The notes beneath the pieces are model-generated. The model ran no database searches, was not told where the DNA came from, and worked only from the letters and a program-made list of their open reading frames with translations. The translations under genes and the position numbers were made by a program. Source: Terebella lapidaria (Eukaryota; Annelida; Polychaeta; Terebellida; Terebellidae). From it: a stretch of 64,000 nucleotides of DNA. Positions 56,589-64,000 of the stretch are shown here, piece by piece (position 1 is the stretch's first letter; every line of letters begins with the position of its first letter). The stretch covers positions 31,725,119 through 31,789,118 of the forward strand of contig OX424559.1 of the NCBI GenBank assembly GCA_949152475.1, read 5' to 3'.

Positions 56589-59500
56589 ATGGGAGGGGAT
56601 AATTGTTGTGTTGTGGGCTGTCACAATCACAGCGCGAAGACTAAGAACATAAAAATAAGTTATTTCACTTTTCCTAAGAAAGGAAAAGACATCGAGACAG
56701 ATGAATGGCGTGGCAGGTTGATAGCTGCTGTGAGTAGGTCGGACTCCAGCTTCAATCCTGACACACACAAAATTTGCAGCCAGCACTTTGAGCAGGGATG
56801 CTTTCGTTATCACGGTAAGCAATGCATGGTACAGGTCACACCTTGTAGGCTTCTTGTTCACTGTAGGCATGATCAGATGATGTAGAATTCAGAAAAAGAG
56901 TTGGGTTGAAAATCGTAGGCAATTTCATTCTCAATAAACTTCTATTGTTAATTGTCCAAGTATCATGTTTGCATATCCTGCGTCTCCCTCCACATTCAAT
57001 AAGGATTAAAGAGATGCGAGACAGATTAAATGGTATGTTTTCAGTGGACGAGTACTGAAAAAAAAAAAGTTCATTATGACACACAAGTTCATTTTTGGGG
57101 CCATATCGTGAAATTGGTTGCGCTTATTTCGGACGTTATGATTTTAGAGCTGGTATAAATACTGCCCATCATACGACAGTAAATGAACAATTTCATTCTT
57201 GGGCATGGGAAGAGCCTTTTCTTCAAAGAGTTGTTCTTGCGCCGAAAACCAGAGGCAAGAACAAAAAATTTCGTTTAATACGACACGCAGGTGCCCCAAA
57301 GTTAAAGCTCGAGAACGACTTGAATAAAATCTACATACATACTGAAAATAATTTCTGTATATAAAAATTCAACCCTTTATCCCAAATTCAGATCTTTATC
57401 AACCCCCCCGCCCCTCCCACCCACACCCACCTTCCCATGTCAACTCGCCCCTCAGTGTCAATTTAATGTGGAGAGGTAATTTATTACTTTACTCCATTCC
57501 TGTATAGCCCAAAAATATAAATACACATGTAGTAATATATGTCACATACCTGCAACGTTTGGGGTATGCCAATTATCAGTGCACGTGTCATTGAGGATCA
57601 TATTTACAATTGAAGTTTTAAAAAAATTACTAGATCTATGTAGTACATGCAGAACTTGTAAATTCAATACATGACTGTGATAATAACATGGTAATACATG
57701 TCATCACAATTATAATATTATTTTGTGTAAACATTTTCAAAACTTTCTATTAACTATATTTATATGCCGGTAATCATGGTAATATGACCTGACATTCAGG
57801 GAGAGGGTATAAGTTGGCACATGGCAGTATCCCAACACTGAATATGCCTCCAAAAACGCATGAAACACCGAAGCTGCCTGTCAGAAAACCACCTGTGAGA
57901 GTTAGATGGCAAGGATTTATTTTGATTGATTCCATTGGATAATTCCATCCTCTCTGCTATACCTCCTGTTGTCTGTTTTACTGTTTGAGTTTATAATGTT
58001 GATGCACTACTTTGTCTGTTATATTGTGAGTGTACTCCACAAGACTACACCAATTAGAAATTTATTATCATAAATAATACAGATATTCCAAGTTAGTTTA
58101 ACATTTGTGTTTGCATATACATGATATAGGTACTGATAGATTGTTTTGCACGTAACAATGTCTTAGCCCATCCATGACATCAATAACTTTTTAAATTCAA
58201 TAAATCCATGCTTCTCGTATCACTTAAAAGTGTCACATATGTAGGACTACCAGTATTCACAACAGTGACATACATGTTATAATATGCTGAATTCCTATTT
58301 TAGTTACCCCGCAGTCCTCCACCAATACCTGAAGTGGTTGCGTACTACACTCTGGAGGAAGTCCGTCGCGATGCGCAGGCTGTACCAGTGTGGACCCTCC
58401 TCAAGTCCCCCAACTCTGTTGTTGTGCTTGGGCTGTACGAGCATCAGTCTGGCGAGCTGGTTAAGAGGATTGTTGTGGACGAGAACCTCAAAGTTGAACT
58501 GTATTTCGGAGGCAAGTTCATTTTATCTTTTACTTTTTTTGTATCTTTGTGTATAAAAATACAAACAAAACAGGTTAGTGCTGTAGCCTGTTGCTTTTCT
58601 TTATTTTATGCATACTAAAGTGATCCAACACAAAAATATATTTTTTTGTTTAATTTTTTTCCGTAACTCTTATACTAGAACTCCCAGCCAAAGTAACCTG
58701 GTCACTGCAACATCAGAAACTGAAGAAGCTGCTGGTACACATAGGGTCCTTGGAGAAATGCAGTGGGATACAAGATCACAAGGTAAAATTTAACCTACAA
58801 ATTTAACAATGAATTTTCCAAAATTTAATGCTATAAAATATATGCAAAACATTCTCATTATTATCGATGTGCTAAATTGTGTGATTCAAAGATTATATAT
58901 ATCGGTGTTAAAACAAACTTTATCTCATCTTAAGGTACAAGATGTCAAGTGTGCTGCTGCCTACAGATTTGTGTCAACTAAGATGACAAGTGATGGTCTG
59001 CCTGTTACTACTTCCATCATGAGATCTAGGGCCTGTAAAGGATACGTAGAAGCAGCTGGATTGAAATGTTCACATTGTCAGCAAGTGTACACAAGCCTGT
59101 CAGCAAGGATCAGTGAATCTAGGGACGGTAGAATTCATCCTAAGACACCCCTCCACACCTTATCCAAAGAAAACTTGATCCAAGAACTGAAAAGCACACG
59201 TCTCGACAAGAAGAAGCTTGAGAAGTTGACAAATGAACTGTCTACGCGATCCATTGATGTACCATCAGATGTCAGCAGTGGACTTGCTACTATCATGTCT
59301 GACTTTTCACCAAAGGACAACAAAAATGAGCTGATGCAACTCTTTTGGGAAGAGCAAAAAAAGGCATTTGGAAGGGATCCCCGAGGCATGCGGTGGCATC
59401 CAGCACTTCTGCGCTTCGCAATCTACCTCCATTTTCAAAGTCCGCGTGCATATGAAGCTCTCAAGTCCACAGGAGTTTTGAGACTCCCCAACAGGTCAAC

Positions 59501-62321
59501 CCTTCGTGATTACACGAATGTCATCAGCCCTACAACTGGCTTTCAGCTTCAGGCATTTGAGGTCAATATTGTGTGATATATACAGTAAATATGTTTATAA
59601 ATATATTTAACCCTGATACTACCAATAGTATTTTACTATAAAAATAAAGAAACTGATGTTACTTGTTTTTTTGACTACAGGATTTGAGGAAACAGGCGTC
59701 AAAGTTGACCGACGACAAGAAATTCGTTGTTTTACTCCACGATGAGATGACAGTGAAGGAAGACCTTGTCTTTGACCAGAGAACTGGAATTGTCGTGGGA
59801 TTCACCAATCCAGAAACATGGACTTTTGACAGCGTAAATATTATGTATAGTTTTCAACTAATGTTTTTCTAGGTTACCGGACCTTTGGTTTGATAACCTA
59901 TTGGGATGGCATTGTGTCCGTCGTCAAGCCGGCCGGCCGTCTGTCTGTCAGTCAGGCTATTTTGAATTTTTGATGGGTCCGCAAAAAAATATGTCGCCCC
60001 AAATCATGTTTGATGAGTGATTTCCAGCCAATTTTTTTTCCCCTTTTGAAAACTTTCTGGACTTGGCGATTTCCACTTAATTTTTCTTTTATAATGGAAG
60101 CTGTATGGAGTAAACTCCTAGAACACTTGAAGATAGAGCTTAATTATCGGCACATTCGAGTGGGAAATCATAAATTGCGGTTTCGGTGGTGACCTTGAAT
60201 TTGACCTTCAATGACCTTGAAAGGTCAAAACAGCAATTTTGGTGATAGAAGTTGTGGTTCAACACTAAACATTTCTCTGGTAACCTTTCTTAGCCTTTGA
60301 GCTAATTGACACATCATTGACACATTCTTCGTTCTTTCACCAGATGAACGATAATTTCCTATTTCATTTAAGTGCCAAATTCAATTTTTTAAGGCTGGGG
60401 ACGAAACTGTTCAGCACATAGCTTCACATGTTCTGGTCTTCATGGCTGTAGGGATCAACAGTCATATCAAGATAAGCTTGGGACACTTTCCCACCAAGAC
60501 ATGCTCAGGAGAAGACTTGTTTCCATTGATGTGGAAAGCCATAGGCTATTTGGAACTGATCACTGGTCTGAAGGTGAATATTCTAACACAAGTTAGAATG
60601 ACTGGACTAAGCGAAGCCAAATCAGATTGGGATTTTTGCAGTACATGACCTTTTGTATACCATTTGTTTAAGGTGATCACGTCGACCAGCGACAAGGCTT
60701 CCCACAACCAGAAGCTTTATAGACTTCACCGAGAGGGCAAAGAGACTGTGGTGTACAAGGGAGTTAACATCTTCAGCATCGAGAACAGATGTGTTTTCTT
60801 TATCTCAGACCCGCCTCACATCTTGAAGACCATCAGGAATAACATCAGTCGATCGAGTGCGGGGGGCACACGATACCTTTGGGTGAGTATGTATGGAACA
60901 ATGTAATCTCAGGTCTGATATTTATACATGTATATTTGAGCATAAACATAATACAAACATAATTATTTTGTGAAGAGTGTTTGTCATCTGCTCGTATTTA
61001 CAGAACAATGATCAGCATATCTTGTGGAGTCATGTATACCAGGTGTATACTGACGACAGCAAGCGGGAGCTGAAGAGAACTAAGTTGACCCACGACCATG
61101 TGCATTTGTCACCATCTTCCACAATGAGTGTCCGCCTTGCTGTTCAGGTGCTAATTCAAGTATAACATGTGCTGGTATTAGGAATGGAAAACTACAATAT
61201 TGTTGTTCCAGATTTACATGTATGTAACTATATGTAACCTTTTTCTGGAGTGATTACCAGTATGTAGACAGGTATTTATTCTACAGGTCCTAAGCCGATC
61301 GGTGTCCCAGGTTATGGCAACCTACTACCCTGCAGAAATGGCAGAGACAGCCAAGTTCTTCAGCTTGTGCAACCGCTTTTTTGATTGCCTGAACGTACGG
61401 TCCCTGCATGAACACCAGCGCGTCAGAAATCCGGACTTGGCAACCTATACACGCCCAGATGATGCACGATTTGATGTATGTCACACATAACCTAACAAAC
61501 TAACATGTACTATTATACTGTTTTAACTACTATATATAAATACATATTGATGTTTTTGACTATTAACATAATGTTTACATGTATATATTCACAGTTCCTG
61601 AGAGACGAGTTCCTTGGGTACCTCCAAAAGTGGCACAAGTCAACCCAGGAGCGGTCTGGTTTCACGAGAGCCGAGAAGGCAAAAATGTTTCTTTCATATC
61701 AAACATATGAGGGCATTCAAATGACAGGTGTGTCAACTAAACCATTTTATACACTGCTTTATATTATTGACTCAATGGCTGATGTGCAGAAGCTATTTGT
61801 TATTTTTGGTATATATTCCTGATTAAAATGACACAGAAAGTGTACAGAATCCATGTACTACAAATTACTGAATACTGCATTTTTGTGAGTTTGTGTCTGC
61901 TACATTTGTTTCAGTGCATGGATTCATAGAAGCTACCCAGTATCTCCTCAAATCTGGAGTTCCTTATGTCCTAAGTCAGGACATGTGCCAAGATCCCCTT
62001 GAGGAGCATTTTGGGCGACACAGGGGGCTTGGAAACAGACACGACAATCCCACGGTCTACCAGTTCGGGTAAGTTTATGACATCTAACAAGGTAACAAGT
62101 TATACGAATTAATTTGTAAAATTCGTATAAACATGTAAAATACAGATACTAGTACATCCAATTACATAGACTTTCTTTTCTTTAGGCATCAGGAAAACCA
62201 CCTCAGGTTGCAGCGTAATCTGGCATTCATGTTCAATCCCCGAGGACACACTGCCGGCAGAAAGGGAGAGAAACGACCACCTGAAGTATCCAACAGCCCT
62301 CTCAAAAAGAAAAGGCACTGA
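56589..62321 (+). CDS. THAP-domain, P-element-transposase-like protein, 13 exons
   Basis: Exons: 56589-56814, 57800-57894, 58304-58511, 58679-58782, 58935-59561, 59681-59833, 60394-60573, 60673-60882, 61004-61147, 61287-61475, 61595-61727, 61915-62068, 62186-62321. All junction phases agree, giving 852 codons and stop TGA. Residues 1-95 are a THAP zinc finger: C7, C11, W40, P57, C63-X2-H66, and SIPTLN in place of AVPTIF. The rest matches the P-element/THAP9 transposase core. It has the three acidic residues expected for its RNase H-like fold: D441 (LLHDEMTVKEDL), D577 (FFISDPPHILKT) and E786 (QDPLEEHFGRHRG). Residues 370-410 (MRWHPALLRFAIYLHFQS) are also conserved in the family, and the C-terminus is basic (PLKKKRH). 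Length is between Drosophila P (751) and human THAP9 (903). No stop or frameshift. Intron 3 is GC-AG (GAG|GCAAGT). The many introns favour a resident gene over a recently moved element, but activity cannot be excluded. An LTR fragment and two CREs lie upstream. Confidence 0.85.
59871..60307 (+). mobile_element. Helentron-like element, copy 7, in intron 6 of the THAP gene
   Basis: Starts AGGTTACCGGACC with partner GGTTTGATAACC, then GGCATTG-type GTCC-rich sequence and a shortened body with one TGACCTTGAATTTGACC core. It ends GGTAACC..TTAGCCTTTGAGCTAA at about 60279-60306. Only 437 bp, so most tandem units are absent. It lies between exons 6 (ending 59833) and 7 (starting 60394) and leaves the splice sites intact. 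Confidence 0.7.
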
Positions 62322-62990
62322 GCTTGAGTTTGACAGGTACCCTAAAGTTTGTCTGATCTCTGACTCCATTTGTGTTATATTGTGTATTCTGGAGACATAT
62401 TTTGCAGTGGCTACATTGACTATTCATATATCATTTACATATTATTTATAAACTGCAAACTAGAGATATTGGTTTGTCTTTTCTTCACAAATCATTCTTT
62501 TAACACACAGACATGTACAGTAAATTAATGTGAATGTTATTTTGTGTACAACTGGGTGTAAGTTTGGCAGAATAGTTAAGTGTTCCTTATTGTGTACAAA
62601 TAAGTTATTACCCCCTACAACTAGATGTAGTGTTGATGTTCTTTCATGCATGTGTGCAATTTGTGATGAATTATATTTGTACATCCTGTAGTATACACTG
62701 GAATTTGTACAGAATAATCTTTGTTAACATATACAGTGTTGCAATATGATAAGTGTGTTTTGTTTTTCAATGAAATTAAGTCAGCATTGTAAATAACAAG
62801 TCAATGAACTTTGTGTGTAAATCGTCATCATATTGTTGTATTACGAGCATCACAGATTCATGTAAAGCTATTGTAAATATTCAGCATCATCATCTTGGCA
62901 AAATTTATGAATTGATATTGTTCAAATTACAAATATTGTTCCTTTTAACAGTATAATAAAATACAACCCCATTGTTGGCATATATTTATT
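62322..62990 (+). other. 3' untranslated region of the THAP gene
   Basis: AT-rich and without frames. It runs from the stop to the polyadenylation signal at 62955-62960, about 630 nt. Confidence 0.55.
62955..62960 (+). terminator. Poly(A) signal of the THAP gene
   Basis: AATAAA about 630 nt after the stop codon and the nearest canonical signal I see; cleavage would fall near 62975-62990. Confidence 0.5.
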
Positions 62991-62994
62991 TATT
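62985..62994 (-). terminator. Poly(A) signal of the minus-strand gene
   Basis: Two overlapping AATAAA signals on the minus strand (TTTATTTATT on +), about 55 nt beyond the stop of the minus-strand exon. They are only about 30 bp from the plus-strand signal, so the two transcripts would overlap at their tails. Confidence 0.5.
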
Positions 62995-63045
62995 TGAGCA
63001 ATCCTAGCACATATTTTCAGTAACAATTTATCCATGCATGAAATT

Positions 63046-63785
63046 CTATGATGAAGGCAAAGACTTCCTCAAAGCCTTCGGTTTGTTAGACTTCTTTGTT
63101 TTGGCATAATACAAATCCATAAGTTTTCTGCATTTAGCATTTGTACGCACTTTAAAGAACAACTTCAGAAAATTCAACATAACCACCTCTTGGTCTGAGG
63201 TGTCTTCAACAACATCACAAGCAGTACAGGTCAAAAAAGTATGAACAATTTCTTCATGGGAGCATACGGCAGAGATGAATGAGGACAATGAACAATAAAC
63301 TACAGAAAATTGATCCCTGAACACACATTCACAGGCAGAAAAAAATTTCACTGACTCATCGGAAGGGAAGCAAAGGCCACCACGATTTTTAATTGTAATG
63401 AGTTTGTTGAATGATCCATCTGAATCAATACATTTTCTTACAACTGAAAGACAACCAGCGTTACTTGATAAAATTCTCTGGCAACGAAACAAAATAAAAC
63501 CAGCAACATAGGCAATGATTTCCTTCTCGGCATCATCAACGGTGTTTGGAGTAGATGAGTTGGATGTTGTTTCGATGGACTTCAATGACATGATGAGTAG
63601 CTCTTCCATGACATGAAGACCGATGAACGAAGCAAGTGGCTGGTGATTCACGATGGTGGTGATAGATGGGATGATGCTGTCTTTCAACTTGTAGAATGCC
63701 TGCCATGATTTAGTCTTGAATGACGGGATGAAAGCGACTGATGGCATGCAATGAACCAATGGCTCCACGCATTTGATGAGAGTGT
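63046..63785 (-). CDS. Terminal exon of a gene running off the right edge; P/THAP-type C-terminal domain likely
   Basis: On the minus strand an acceptor TTTCTCTATTTCAG ends at 63786. The exon stays open to the stop at 63046-63048 (about 246 residues), entering in phase 1. The upstream exons lie beyond 64000. The segment EKEIIAYVAGFILFRCQRI, a Cys-containing stretch, IKNRGGLCFPSDESVKFFSA and CECVFRDQF resemble the C-terminal part of P-element/THAP9-like and other transposon-derived proteins, where an I.YVAGYV helix precedes a C..C region and a GGL..PS turn. The C-terminus is Lys-rich. The plus-strand THAP gene lacks this domain. This could be a second P-like gene in convergent orientation or an inverted last part of a related copy. 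Family assignment is by eye. Confidence 0.55.
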
Positions 63786-64000
63786 CTGAAATAGAGAAAA
63801 TATAGCATCATGCAACCTTATTCATTATTTGTGCAGATTATTCCAGTCCCAGTCATTCTTGTTAAAACATATATTTATTGGGCACGTGGATTATATCCTA
63901 AGTTCCTCGAAGATCATAAGTCTACTGTATACCAGTATTTTAGTTTCCTTTTCAGTTAGCCTTACTTTGCGAAATAGAAATGAAAACCAATTGGTGATAC
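63786..64000 (-). other. Intron of the minus-strand gene
   Basis: AT-rich sequence upstream of the terminal-exon acceptor; no further exon is visible before the window ends. Confidence 0.45.

Noticed and set aside
57095..57364. 89-residue open frame inside intron 1 of the THAP gene
   Set aside because: No domain or splice sites that keep phase with exons 1 and 2, which already join in frame without it.

Overview
This window is AT-rich eukaryotic nuclear DNA with split genes, GT-AG introns, dense transposon debris and dispersed repeats. The mix points to a marine invertebrate, most likely a bivalve mollusc or another lophotrochozoan: a small secreted C-type lectin, a THAP/P-element-like gene with many introns, tandem-repeat elements resembling the bivalve 'pearl'/Helentron non-autonomous family, and a large Ty3/Gypsy element. 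The species assignment is inference. I see no rRNA or CRISPR locus and no clear tRNA gene.

Left part (1-15.4 kb). An AT-rich flank holds short palindromes, a cluster of a 16-base motif and a broken C-type-lectin exon. It ends at a GC-rich Ty3/Gypsy retrotransposon (3470-15404). The element has lost nearly all of its 5' LTR, has a gag interrupted by a stop and two frameshifts, and has lost the catalytic part of reverse transcriptase. It keeps aspartic protease, RNase H and integrase (one in-frame TAG). Between pol and the 3' LTR it carries a long extra reading frame, broken by two frameshifts. This encodes a low-complexity region with basic nuclear-localisation-like clusters, two C2H2-type zinc fingers and a coiled coil. 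I find this accessory gene the most unusual item in the window.

Middle part (15.4-54 kb). A two-exon secreted C-type lectin lies at 18.6-19.4 kb and a decayed Helitron/Helentron helicase at 20.5-21.5 kb. They are followed by a 490-bp tandem repeat, a three-copy segmental duplication interrupted by a 461-bp solo LTR, and several copies of a Helentron-like non-autonomous repeat. That repeat is packed with motifs matching nuclear-receptor DR1 and extended half-sites; two copies form a head-to-head inverted pair. From 37.3 to 46.8 kb is a probable 9.6-kb PIF/Harbinger element with a Myb/SANT-like gene on + and the first transposase exon on -. Nested inside it are a 588-bp tandem duplication, a palindromic 20-bp minisatellite and another Helentron-like repeat. 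Further right are two related TA-flanked MITEs, and a 212-bp tandem array whose hairpin arms co-vary.

Right part (54-64 kb). A fragment of the Gypsy LTR family lies about 340 bp upstream of an apparently intact 13-exon gene (56589-62321, 852 codons before the stop). It encodes a THAP zinc finger plus a P-element-like RNase H transposase core with all three expected acidic residues. The splice sites I placed keep the reading frame throughout. It converges tail-to-tail with the last exon of a minus-strand gene that runs off the right edge.
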